Source of the DNA: Euwallacea fornicatus
Taxonomy: Eukaryota > Arthropoda > Insecta > Coleoptera > Curculionidae
Length of the DNA: 64,000 nucleotides
Assembly (NCBI RefSeq): GCF_040115645.1
Contig: NC_089552.1
Coordinates: 496,001 to 560,000 of the forward strand
Reading direction: 5' to 3'
Every line of letters begins with the position of its first letter. The stretch's first letter is position 1. Under the pieces are notes generated by a model. That model was not told where the DNA came from and did no database searches. It saw only the letters and a program-made list of their open reading frames with translations. The translations under genes and the position numbers were made by a program. This document shows, in pieces, positions 46,847 to 59,080 of this stretch.

Positions 46847-48781
46847 CTAATTCATACATTCGTCACGGATCTCGACTGGCAAGTGCCCACTAGCTACTTT
46901 CTGGCAATGGTTCACTGCGTCTTTCAACTTATGAACCAGGTTTTGCAGTTCTTGAGTGTTACACGTAAAATCTACATTTTCCGCGTGAAGACCATCCCGA
47001 CAATCACTATTATGTGTGTTAGTTTTTAGGGATATCCGGAAAAGTGGCCCTTCTGGCTGATTGAGGGAGTTCGTCTGGAATTTAGTAAATATTGTCTGCA
47101 GTTAGAATAAACGTTACTTGTTGGAAAAAAGTCATAAATCTGTACATATGTAAGAAAAACGTCATAGGGATTGATTCTAGGGTCACGGTTCCTTGTATAA
47201 TTGGCCAGAAAATTCCTTAAAACTTTGGCAATTTATAAGTCTGGCGTCTTCATCCGTAAATATAAAACACTCTTATGATAATGACGCGGATTCATCAAAT
47301 TGTCCAGACTTTTCTAGGCCAAGGTGGCTTAAAGAGGACACTTTATTTACCGCACATTTTATCATTGCATTAAGCAAACTTGTTGCCTGCAGCAATAGTT
47401 TTACAAATTCACGAAAATACGTTAATTTTTTCATAAAGTTATATCAAATCTTCGATTTCAAAATACAAATTGGCAACGCTGAGACCGAAGTCGGTTTGTA
47501 TATACGGTCTGTGATAAATTTATTAGTCACACATTCGACATCTAAAGTGATGACATACCTGGATGATCATACAATGAATCATATTGGATCGGACTGTATA
47601 TTTCGTTATTTGAGCACGGACCCATAAAATGAAGGGTCAAGCTACTAATGTGAACTTTTTGAATGAACGTTTTTGGATATTTTGATAAGGTTGATTTCCT
47701 ATCTTTCATAGAAATTACCTTTCTTAATAAAGTTCTTAGCAGTGCAATTTCTTTGATAGTTCAGTAATATAAGCACCTTAGAGATTCTATGCTTTATAAA
47801 ATAAGGTTTACAGATGCACCAAAATATGAACTTTTGTGTAGGAATCATAACAAAATATTGAAATCCCACCTTCACAATATGATCAATCTTCCACTTGATA
47901 TCAGTTATGTGTGGCAAATGGTTCCCAACACAGAGTAACTCGAGTCTTATAAATTTTTCCCATTTTTCATAGTAATCTTTCAATATGGCCACTTTTCCTG
48001 CTTCTATACTGCACTGATTTGTAAGGAATTCTGTGAGATCTTCAGCTGTTTTTCCATGTCTCACAAATTCAGAGAAGACATATAGTAAGGATGATTGGAG
48101 CCTTTTTATTTGGATATTGTTACTTTCTAAGGGAGCTAAAAATAACAGATGAAGGCCTGTTATAGCAAAATACCCCTTCAAAGAGTTTGAGAAACGTTCT
48201 AAAAGCAATATGAATCTATTGAAAGTTGCAAAAGTACAATCTCTTTGGAAATTCAGAAAGAACAAATTTGTAAAATGAATTATATGCTCATGCAATTTAA
48301 TGACGCCCAGGAGTGCAATTTTGCAGACTTCTGTGTAAGGGTATTGGTTAAGTATGACTTCTAATGGTATTGCTATGATACATGTTTGCATCTTTTCATG
48401 GCGTGTGCAAAAACAGATTAATTCTGAGACAGGCAGGCCTCGGGTAAGTATAGGCAAAGGAAAAAAATATCCCCGCGAATTAATCTAAAACCAAGGCCTA
48501 GGAATGAAATAGAGAATGGGAAAGCCTGAGTACATACATGGGGCAGATCTTTTGGGTTGTTACTGTTATGAATTGGTAGATTATGAGGAGGAACTATTTA
48601 GTAATATAAACTTGACTTGACTTTTAAAAATCCAAGTTGTACCTTTTCCGACATCCTGTGTCGCATTTTTTAAACAATTAAACGAATTCTTCAGCAATTC
48701 CTCCAAATTACTGTTCAAAGGTGCTTCGTCCCCATTTAATATTGACAGGTTTTCCACAATTTGTTTTGAAATCTGAACCAT
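46847..48781 (-). CDS. COMMD3: COMM domain-containing protein 3
   Basis: COMMD3 is a subunit of the COMMD/CCC (Commander) assembly, which recycles cargo from endosomes together with the WASH complex and modulates NF-kB. Exon 1 (48781 to about 48643) encodes MVQISKQIVENLS to TQDVGK; exon 2 (48135 to about 47873) starts APLESNNIQIKRLQSSLL and ends at HLPHITDIKWKIDHIVK; exon 3 (about 47074-46847) gives TNSLNQPEGPLFRISLK and the COMM domain end FTCNTQELQNLVHKLKDA, stop TAG 46847-46849. LPHITD-W is typical of COMMD3, and about 195 residues is normal. All three exons join in phase. Intron 1 is open in frame with exon 2, and intron 2 holds an open frame on the other strand. Diverges from STK16 over 411 bases. 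Confidence 0.93.
47181..47627 (+). other. Unassigned open frame antisense in COMMD3 intron 2
   Basis: About 148 codons are open on the plus strand, after a stop and a possible acceptor (ttgattctag, 47171-47180). The frame has no ATG at its start, so it could only be an internal or terminal exon. The translation begins GHGSLYNWPENSLKLWQF and ends IFRYLSTDP. No family was recognised. It may be chance in AT-rich DNA. Confidence 0.2.
48136..48484 (-). other. Unassigned open frame in COMMD3 intron 1
   Basis: From a possible acceptor (ttttag) at 48485-48490, about 116 codons run open on the minus strand into COMMD3 exon 2 in the same frame. The translation contains GLPVSELICFCTRHEKMQ and FNRFILLLERFSNSLKGYF. 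Orthologous COMMD3 proteins have nothing like it, and exon 1 joins exon 2 perfectly without it. It may be an alternative exon, a remnant of another gene, or chance. Confidence 0.2.
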
Positions 48782-49192
48782 TGTATTTGTTTATATGGTG
48801 TTATGTATATTATACCAGTTTTAAATCGAGTTTTATTTAATCAATAAATGTATTTAAATTAAGAATATAGAAACTAAACAATCTATTATAATATTAAACA
48901 TTAAGTGGGGTTATCGCACGCCTCAGTGAGTCCCTTTTGACTTCTGATTGGTCAGGCTGAGGGTATGACCCTTTCGAAGTGTCACGTGTCGTCATTTGAC
49001 AGAGAGGTGGGAAAAAAGCAAAGCGTAGAGTAGGCATCTCTATAGAGTGTGGTTATATCTATTATTTAAGCCATTTATGATCTCATTAAAATATTTTTAA
49101 CTATATAATTTTCCTACGTACAAGTACCTTCATTTTTCTTGCATTAACATAATTTATAAAGTTGATTCTTATGCCAATTAATTTTATTAGAA
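48782..49192. promoter_or_regulatory. Shared divergent promoter region of COMMD3 and STK16
   Basis: Only 411 bases separate the start codons of two divergent genes, so the two promoters must lie here and may be one bidirectional unit. A TCACGTG E-box-like site is at about 48982-48988. No TATA element at a convincing position was identified. Confidence 0.5.
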
Positions 49193-50925
49193 ATGAATGC
49201 TTTAGGTCTGAGTACTATTCTCCGTATAGGATGTCTATGCGCCAGTGAAAGTGTTGAAATACACGGTATCAGATATGTTGTCAAAGATTTGCTTGGAGAA
49301 GGGTAATGAAATAATAGTACTAAGAACATTATAGATTATATGGGTGTCCGAGGGCGGTAATTGGGAAACACTCAATATATATACCTTTGTCATATGTTGG
49401 TCACTTTAGGCACCATTGTGTGGGTGTTTACCTTTGACATTTTTTGGCATTTATTCCGGTCCTTCAGCGATTTACTGTTTCCCCTTTACTGTATTGTTTC
49501 CAGGGGTTTCTCCTCTGTTGATCTCGTAGAGCAGGCATCCACAAAAACAAAATATGCACTGAAGAGAATAAAATGCCACAGCTTTGACGATGAGAAGATG
49601 GCACTCAACGAAATTAATTATTGCAAGACATTGAAGCATCCTAATATTATTGAACTCATTGGTAAGTTCTATCCTTTTCGTTTTATATATTTGTATATAT
49701 ACATCTCAAAATTATCAAAACATAAGTTCAATTATGACGTTTCTGTGGGTATTAATTATTATCTGATCTGGGCGATGTTCATATCTGGGCTTGTATAGTA
49801 ATAATGCACATTGCAAAAACTGCCTTTTGTTTAACGTACATGTCCCACTTCTAGATTCTTGTGTTAAGGGTACAGCAGATGCAGTAATAGATTCTACCTC
49901 AGAAGCCTTTTTGGTGCTTCCATATTATAGGAGAGGGACATTACATGATTATTTGGTTTTAAAATCCTTCTCAAAAAACTACTTAGACGTGAGGGAAGTG
50001 ATAAGGTAAGTTTGTGTCAGTTAATGTTGAAACATAGGCCAAGGACATGTATATTTTTTTGTTAACATACATGAATTTAAGATTTTAAAAGTTCAATTTT
50101 TTTAAAGATTTTTTAGCGATATTTGCCAAGCTGTAAAATACATGCATGAATATAGTCCTGAACCTATTGCGCATCGAGATTTGAAAACCGAAAATATATG
50201 CCTTACTGACAATATGGACCCGATTTTAATGGATTTAGGTAAGTTTCAGATAAAATAGGATGGTAACATTAAACTTATATCTTAACAGGCTCAAGCGCCC
50301 CTGCCAGAGTTCAAATTTGCGGGGCACAGGACGCTCAAAGGATGCAAGATATTGCCGCTGAAAGATGTTCTATTACCTATAGGGCTCCTGAACTTTTCCA
50401 CGTGGAAAGTTATTGTATTATTGATCAACGAATTGATATTTGGGTATGGCCCGTTTTTGATGATTTGAGCAGATTAGATACATATTTTATTTTAATTACA
50501 GAGTTTGGGTTGTATTTTGTATGCACTTATGTATTTTAACTCACCCTTTGATGCAGTTTATGAAAGAGGAGATTCCGTCAATTTAGCGGTTATTTCTGGG
50601 AATATATCTTTTCCAGAGGATAGCCCGTTTACACAGGTAAATGTTATAAATATGAATTTTAAGGCGATATTGAATCAAACAAGGATTTTTACTAGATTTT
50701 TGCTCGTGCCAAGTTTTCTTCTGTTGAAACTCTTCAAAATTGTGCATTAAAGAAACGTACTATATAAAAATGTATACCCATCATTAAAATATATTTGTTT
50801 CTTTTCAGGGTCTGCATGATTTAGTGCCATACATATTACAAGTGAATCCATCCGAAAGGCCCTTTATAAACGATGTTATTGGAAAAATAGACGAATATAA
50901 ACGAAGTCTTGACACAGCTGTTTAA
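49193..50925 (+). CDS. STK16: STK16 (MPSK1/PKL12-type) serine/threonine kinase
   Basis: STK16 is a lipid-anchored NAK-family kinase of the Golgi and trans-Golgi network. The start used is ATG 49193 (MNALGLSTILRIGCLCASE). Exons continue from about 49503 (GFSSVDLVEQ, completing the GEGGFS loop), 49854, 50107, 50288, 50501 and 50809, with stop TAA 50923-50925. The product is about 310 residues. Kinase landmarks are the ATP lysine in YALKRIKC, HRDLKTENICL, the family-typical DLGS in place of DFG (ILMDLGSSAPA), SITYRAPELF and DIWSLGCILYALMYF. Human STK16 begins MG and is myristoylated and palmitoylated. Here GCLCASESV aligns with that start but is preceded by 11 extra residues, so either the true initiator lies in an unseen short upstream exon or the myristoylation site is lost. 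Confidence 0.93.
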
Positions 50926-53800
50926 TTAAGAATGTGCGCTATAATGCTGGTGTACCTACATGTTCTGTGGGGATTGTAATGTATTTTTGCATTTATAGTC
51001 TTAATGTTGTATGAATGTATGTTTACTTGATGTATCATCAGAGTGTTTTATTATTTTACCTTAATTAAATACAGTTAAGAACATTAGTTAATAAGGATAA
51101 CGAAAAAATGTTATTTAGTATGAATATACATTGGATAATATATAATATAAGATCTGGATACCTGAATTGAGATAAATATACAAGGCTCTTATATATGCTG
51201 CCTCAGAAAAAAAATGTTTCATTTATTTACCCAAAAAAATATAAAGCTGCACTCGTACTCCTGTGAAGCCGAAATTCTCAAATAATATATGAGAAAAAAG
51301 CGGATATTTGCATAGTAACGTTGGATAAGAAAAAACTTCATTTATCTGCGCCGCTATTTTGTATATGAGTCACTACACGTTTCCAAACCGAAATCGGGGC
51401 CAAAGAAAGAAATCTTTGGGTACATTTATCCTATAAATATGCTCATGCCAAGAAACTAGAAGGGTCTCAGATCCACAATGTCAGCCCTCCTCACGGTTAA
51501 GAGGAAGGGCATTTTCTCAAACATCTTGTGTGAGTCACATTAGTAAAAAGTTCGAGAAGGGATCAATGTAGCTTCTACATAATTAAACATTGAGGGTACA
51601 ACGATAAGTTAGTTTGTACTAATTCTAGCTCTGGGAAGGGTTTCGTGAAGAGATATGAGGACGCCTGAATACCTTAGATATATTAGTGTTAATTCCAAAT
51701 GTAATTTCTAGCTATTTTAATTACATTTGAGCTATAAGCTGGGAGATGATGATTTGGCTAAAATCAAAACAAATATTTTTGAGAATACGATGAACAAAGG
51801 AATGAAATGGGGGAGGTCTCCAATATTGTCATTCTGTCTCTCTTTCTCTCTCTCTCTGTGTCGAATGATCTGGGAAACTGAGACAAGGATGTGTATACTA
51901 CGGACCAATTCTGCATTGCGCAGATCAACGTTCTTATTTACACATTCCTTCAGAGCTATTTGTTTATTGACGAAAGATCCCCTTTGAGTAGCGGTAAAGC
52001 ATTTGTTACTGGAATGTATGGAATGTAGGTCAGGCCTGGAGAAGCGAATGTTTACCGTTTTTCTTGAAGAACGGAATCTTTTTTCGTCCTTGAGCTGGCA
52101 CTGCGGGTGGAATTTTTACAATGCGGATTTGATCGGTTTTTGCACCGTTTTTTCTACGAGTATTTTTAAAGGGTCGCCGTCATCTATACAAATTCTCCAC
52201 TTTATCAGGTCAACTGAGGGAATCTCGGCAATCGTAAAGGATCCGAAGTCGGCTGAACTGGGGCAAAGGGCATAATTTGGAATTCATAAATATATTTAAA
52301 AATTTGGAAAATTTCGATGAATTCCAAAGAAGGAAAGGTGTTTATATTTCCTTCACCTTGTTCGCCGTTTAAGCTGATCGCAAATCGCGCATAAATATGT
52401 TTCCAAGTTATTAAAATAGTCAAAAATATCTCAATATGTAATTTAAAATTATTTTAGGCACTTTTTCTATTTGATTTCCCTGAAGTAGTTTTTACCGGTG
52501 TCGCCACCTGGGAACGGTAATGGTAACCCGAGTGGCACTCGATCCGCTAATTGAAAGTACGACTAAGCCGTTACTTGAAGATATCTGCGTGCAACGACGA
52601 TTCCTTCAAGAACAACATTGTCTGCTCTTGAAGAGTTCGAATATGCGAAGGTAGATGGATCCCTGATTCGATTTATAACTTTACAAATTATAATTGTGTC
52701 GCCCAGGGCCTCTGATATTGAGAATACTTACCCGTCCAAGGCAGTAAAATAATCATTCTCATATTTATTTTTTCCTGTTTTTTATTAAATTACGAAGCAT
52801 TTGTACTGGCGCTACCTTCCTCAGAGCCAATGATAACTTATTACGAACAAGAAAACGCCGCACACTACCTCAAAGACTATTTTCTGAATGGAATTTCGAT
52901 AGCTAACAGATCCGTCAGGATTTGCGACCGTAAATTGCTATTCAGTGGAGTAATTTTTAAGACGTACCCGTAGGTAACGAAATTTATATATTTTACAGAG
53001 TTTTGGTATGATAGATACGTTCCCAGTTATGTCTGAACCTCTCAATTGTTGTGCCACCTTAAAGTGGCATAATAAAGTAATTCCCACATAAACGGAACTC
53101 ATTAATACTTGTTTTCTGTAACTGTACGCAGTTAATACTCGTATTCATGCGTTGAGATATTTTTAAGCCTTAGGTGTCCGCATCTGATTATCAAGACTTC
53201 TTCATTATCGCATTGCTCATCATTTGATAAGTTGATGCTGAGCGAGGCTGCTATAGGTACACGACTTTTTCACTCAGCAGATTATTACCATTACTGCAAT
53301 AATGCTATTACTTAAGGTCGTGCATATAAACTACACATCATTCATCAGCGGTGATTAAGAAAACACGCAAAATACCTGCAACCGACATTCCTGGCGCAGG
53401 TAGAGATTATTGCAACATCGAACATATTGACCAAGCGATTGCTAAAGTGTTGAAATTCTTATCATTCCTCGAAAGCAAACAATCTTTCTTTGCAAAAAAT
53501 CTCATTAAAACGAGTCATTAATGTTGTGTTCTGCTTAAATGTATCAATATTCGTGTACAGAGGAGAGATAGCGCCGTATTTAGGACTTTTTGCAAGCTCC
53601 ATTCATTAAGGAGTATTAAAATTTATGGCTTCAATTTTAAAAAGATCGCGATGCTTTTTGGTTTCTTTATCTATGAATTTGCATAGTTAAATGCATGGAA
53701 ACAGGCGCAAGACGTGGTATGGATTTTAGCTACGTACATTGTATGCATGTAGGTCCCTATAATAAGTAAAGCAGGTTTCCTTCTTTAACGCATCGTCGAA
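50926..53800. other. STK16 3' flank and noncoding DNA
   Basis: The first few hundred bases are STK16 3' UTR (AATAAA-like signals near 51175). A CT-rich microsatellite sits at about 51836-51865. No supported gene. Overlapping open frames at 51727-52423 lack recognisable products. Confidence 0.5.
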
Positions 53801-55300
53801 ATCTCCGCCAAGACAGTACCTGTGACTGATCTAAGTAGTACCCCTGGTACCTCGTCGTGCCCCCACCGCCGTCCACATTCTCCAACTTTACCTGTTGTGG
53901 CGGTCGCAGTTACCTGAGCCGAATCGCGAGCCGAGAACGACTTTCGTGGCTGTCTACGTAAGCGCTGTCGAATGCCCTCGAAATTCCGTTAATTACATAC
54001 ACATTTGCAACTCAAAGGGGTGTGAATATCCAACTTTCAGTCTTACCACCGATTTCGGGTAGATTCTGCATTAAAATCGAGGCGATTTCGAGTCCAGCGA
54101 CCTCGCGCCGGCCAAAGACGGCCCCTCGTGATCTTCCAACCATCAGCTCGTGAAGTGTGAATTTCTTGAAGAATTCAAGGTGTGTATTTGCGCTGGAATT
54201 TCTTGAATAACTGTTGTGCTAAAAACGTGGATTTTCGCCGAGATTTGAGTCGGATTTTTCGGAATTGTGTGTCTGTGTGCTGGACGTGACAGGACTGCTT
54301 CCACAGAATAGAGGGTAGGTTTCGAAAATATTTATTGGGTGTGCCTTCTTTTCAAGGTTGAAAGGATTCTTTGGATTTTTATGGTCGATGGTGATGGTAG
54401 ATCTGTGAGGTGGGCCGTAGGGAATTTGCCGCGGCACAGCTGAGACATTTTTGCGTTGCGGAATCGCGCTTTCAAGTGCGAACCTCAACGAATCTGACGG
54501 AAACCAGTCGAGCTAACAAAAGTTGACAGTGACGATTTTCTTCTTAATTGTATCCTTAAGGTGTTCGACGAGTTTAGGCAACCCGAATTAGGTCGGTTTG
54601 GGCGTGCGACCAAGAAAACCGAAATCCGACGTAAGAATGCCCACGTTCTCCGCGTTTTTTTCCACTTGTGGTTCACCCGTCCTCGTCCAATACCCCGATG
54701 CTCCCCCCTGTGCGTTGTTCCGATTCGATTCGTAATAAACGGTTCTCGTTCAAAACTCCTGGGCTCTCGGTCACGTCAACGACTAGAACTGGGTGGAGGA
54801 ATGGGAGGGCTTCCTCGCAAGTTTTTGATAAACTGGACTCCGCAATGGTATCGGCAAATCTGAGGAACTTGGGAGGATTCCCGCAACGCGGCTCTCCCAT
54901 CGCTGGAGCGACTAATTGATAAAAGTTCGCTACTCCGCTTCAAATATCTGCCCGTGGTGACGTCAGAGAACCAACTCGAAGCAACAGAAACTACAGTGAT
55001 AAACATGCAGACGTTCTCCTCGCGTTGCACAATTCCCTTTAGGGAATTCATCTCGAGTGCAACCACCACACCGACCACAGCCATTCATAAACTTACACAA
55101 CATTTACGTAAAACCATAATAAATAATAATAATTCTCGCGGGCAAATCTAGAATTCGATCCCACTTTCTTTCAACTTGCGTATTAAACGATATCCGACTG
55201 CGATACCGGAGCAGCGTAAGTCCATATTAGTGCAAAAACAAGACTATAGCTGCACGCGGGAGAAATGTGCATATCGCTAATTATGAATAAGCAATTATCG
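53801..55300. other. GC- and CpG-richer island in the gene-poor region
   Basis: This part has visibly more G, C and CpG than its surroundings, and many short open frames overlap in all six frames, as expected when stops become rare. It contains possible exon ends, such as gaattcaag followed by gtgtgt at 54181. It may hold a distant promoter or a noncoding first exon for the PTB-domain gene to the right. That is inference only. Confidence 0.3.
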
Positions 55301-55838
55301 GATTTTCACCTTTTCAGTTAACGGTCTAGTAAAAATAAACTAGTTCTCTAAGCAATGGCGTAGAGAAACAAAAACATTGAAACATATCCGAGGCTTCATA
55401 AGCGCCGGGCAGATGATTGGTTGCCCAATTTAACTGTACTGGTAAAGATAGCACATAACAGCACATTAAGATATAATTTTCATAAGAAACAAATGCGTGT
55501 TGCAAAATGAGGAGCAAAGCGACAAGTCGGCCATGGATGAGCGCGCCAATGGGCTTATTAGTCGTGCATCTTAAGCGATTTTTTTAAATTGAGGTCGACC
55601 AATCATAATAAAGACTCAAAAATAAATTGAACACATGAATCGCAGTCAACCTAACAGGGGAACAATCGCCGCAGTAGATATGGAACTACCAGCAGGCCGG
55701 TTATGTAGGCAGGGAGGCAGGAACGTGGAACCCGACATGACGGGTCGCTATACTGAAATGAACATCTTTGTCACCGTTCCTAGGGGTGGGGAGGAAGTGT
55801 TTAGGCCAGTTCATCAGCGATCGATATATATCTATATA

Positions 55839-55853
55839 TATACAGGGTGTTTC
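55839..55853 (+). repeat. Solo tatacagggtgtttc repeat terminus
   Basis: Directly follows a TATA microsatellite (tatatatctatata). It is the same terminal motif as at 3989 and 45402. The sequence to its right for several hundred bases looks repeat-derived, but no opposite end was located. Confidence 0.45.
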
Positions 55854-58800
55854 AGAATTATGGTGGCAAATCGATGGAGGTAACAGGTTATCGAGAAAAT
55901 GCACATTTCGCCAAAATTTCCCCTTTCACAGAGATACAATAACAGTTTTCGATACTCGATTAAGGTAAAGTATTGCAAAAACGCCATGAGTGGTCACTTG
56001 CCGCTTTTGCGCGACGTCAAGTCGTCCATCAATTGTCGTTCGATTATTTAAAAAATATAAAGTAACGCTCGGCGAAGATTGGAGGTTCGAAGTTATTCCA
56101 AATGGAGAGTTAGATCCAATCGCACTATTATATTTCGAAGATAAGGACATTTTTCCTTCGCGCTCCTCGAGCTGAAGTAAACAAGAATTCGATATTTTTA
56201 TAGAAAGGCCAAGCGATTCTACGGTAAACGCTTCAAGCTATTTCAATATAAGTCAAGGAAAAATGGTTGCAGCTCTCAATAGATATCACCGCTCTCCTTA
56301 TAAAATAATGCCCGTTCAGAAACTAAGCGATGATCGAGAATAATCAAAGAATACCACGTTTGGAATATTACGAAAGAATGCCGCCTTTAAGCAACGAGGA
56401 TCCGGTGTTTTTTTGAGAAGGTACCGCAAACCAACGAGGTATGTTTCGCAACGGCTGGCATTTAAAACGGAAAAAATACTCATATTTCGGCAAGCGAAAA
56501 TCCTCGGTCCATCGAGGACATTCTAAACCACCGGAGCAACCTTGACACATTGCGAATTTTTCAAAGGGGGAAAATTGCCGGGGTCCAAATATGCCTTGAT
56601 ATACGGGGGCTCCCATTAAAAAAAAAAAAACTTGAGTTTTATTGATACTTCTGATATTCGTTGTTTTTCTAATGTCATATCACAAAAATATTGCGCAAAG
56701 TACCTGTATAAAGAACCGATTCCTAAGTTCAATAATCCATTCGCAGTAACTTGTCACATTTTAAAATTAATCCTGTACATAGGACCAGAACGACGATACG
56801 CGCCTCGGTTTGCGCATACCAAAATCTCGAATTTTCATCGATGTGATCAAATTATCTCGCTTCAATCCACCGCTCACCAATTTCTCGCCCGCGGCTCATG
56901 TCTTAATCGTGCGGAAAGTACTATTTTCGGCACTAGCTGCGCAGTACGCCAATTATCACCGGTTCAGGCTAGCGCTACGGCGAAACGCGACCGGCGGAGA
57001 GTGATTGAAATTTCAGTTATCTAAGCTGAGTTTCAGCTAACCGGAAGAATCCCAAATTTCTCAGCGAAGAGGGGTATCGCAGCACGATCTTATACACGCA
57101 GTACAGGCCTGACGGGATGACAGACCCGAGGGGCGTCATACCTGCTAAGGCCGATCTTGCCTAAACCGCTCTAATTCTCACGTGATGTTTTCTCAGTCGT
57201 CAATTATTTATGCATCGTATCGAAGATCGCCGAGCACAGCTGGAAATGACGTTCGAATTGCAAATTCCAAACTCCGTTTGAAAATTACAATGGCTCGCGA
57301 AATCAGTGGCGCAGTTAACAAATTGACGTCGACGAGGATGTTGCACGGCGAATAAGTTATCTAACGTTGCCACGCAACGATCTGTTTTTTTCATCTATTA
57401 TATTCGAGAACAAGGAAATATAGAGAAATATACGAAAATTCGCGGAATCGCCTAATTGGAAACATCTCGAAAACACTTGAGAGATACGAGCGCTCTTGCA
57501 GAATTCCTTTTGATGTAAAACGGTCGAGAGGATTCGTAAAAATATTCAAGTTATCGGCGATGTGATTCCGGTCCGAAGTGACCAGAAATGTTATCGAAAG
57601 GCAAAGGAATGATGTTTTTTGATGACATTGCCGGAATTCGAGGACTTTTAAAATGGCTCGCTAAACTTACCATGGCTTGCACAATCACGTTCGGACCACC
57701 CCGGGCTCGCAGTCGCAGAGACACCGGCACTGTTGACAAGGTTTAGTGGTGCTGAACAATAACATACGTGGTAAAGAACGATATAAAGAAAAACGAGTTG
57801 TTCCCGTTAATTACGCGTAACAGAGAGGCATTTTCGAGGCAAGTGGCACCAACCAAGTGCGTAAAAAAGGGTGCCTACCCTCATACTTCAAATGCAAATC
57901 TAGACATAAACAAAACAACAGAAAAACGTCAATGGAGGATGGCGGCGTTGCCAAATCGACTTGAGCCTCATATGCCTACCTGCACAGGCCCGGATACCAC
58001 CGTAGTAAAGGAAAATCAATAATAGAAGTATGTTTATGGATCCCAAAATCGAACTGATAGCAGCCCTCTTATGCAAGAGTCGAGGACGTGGGGTCCAATT
58101 GCTATGTTTTGCAACATATTCCTATAGAGAAACGCAAATTTTTCCACAGTTTCTACACCCAGACACCTAAATAATTAGCAGTTCGCAGTTTTATTAAAAT
58201 AAAGAGCATTCGTCAGGAAACGTTACATAAGCGTTTCCTTGACAATTATAAACGAAACCAGTATTAATGCACCTATTAAGCTGCGTGTCATAGAACCCGC
58301 GTATTACTCAAACCATGAGAACCTCCAGGAAGTCAGTCTACCTGGCAAGGTAATTATTATTAGTAAACGGTTATGCACCATAAGCACAAATGCGAATTAG
58401 CATTAATTTTTAATGCGTTTACTGCGATTTCTGTTGCACAAAGCAAAAACTCGGCGGCTTTCGGACCTCATCAACTTTGACCCAGATTTGATCCTTTTAA
58501 GGGTAAGTCCGGCAATTTAACGCGTAATTATTGAGTGAGATTTTTTGTAGTGCAAATTGGAAACTTAAGCAGACGTTCTTGTTTAAAGATAGTCGTTTTA
58601 CTCACACGTAAATCACCGAACAAATATGCGCTTGTCTAGACTTTCTCTCGCATTTTTAAGCACCAAGTACGCATTGGATATTGTTCTTCGAGTGCCATAA
58701 ATTCTATCACTGGCACATTAACTGCCGTGCGAATGCGTCGGGTCGGAAAAACGGTCACTGGTCCAACAGCAAAAATTGCACCAAAGGTGCCGATTAGAGG

Positions 58801-59058
58801 GCCCGAAGTCCCTAAGAACATATAAATCGTTGTTCTCTTTGAAAGTTGACCCTCAATGACCGTGCAGCACAAAACCGGAAAGGTCTCTTAACGTTGGTCC
58901 GTCGGCGGATTATGTTGACCTCACTCAATTAATGAATTCAACGGAGGAAAAATTGAAAAAATGAAAAGAAGAAAATGGATTGACAGATGGAAGAGGCGAG
59001 GGCTCCCGAGATATCTAAAATCTTGAAGTCGGCTGGAATGAGAACGAAACAAGTTCAT

Positions 59059-59080
59059 TCTCTCTCTCTCTCTCTCTCTC
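59059..59080. repeat. TC dinucleotide microsatellite
   Basis: Eleven TC units in a row, followed by a further pyrimidine-rich stretch to about 59158. Confidence 0.85.

Noticed and set aside
54561..55084. Several overlapping frames of 75-102 codons
   Set aside because: They overlap in opposite and shifted frames in GC-richer DNA, share no family, and have no consistent splice sites.
56632..57024. 130-codon plus-strand frame
   Set aside because: No recognisable domain; it lies in sequence that seems repeat-derived, and the frame begins without an ATG context.
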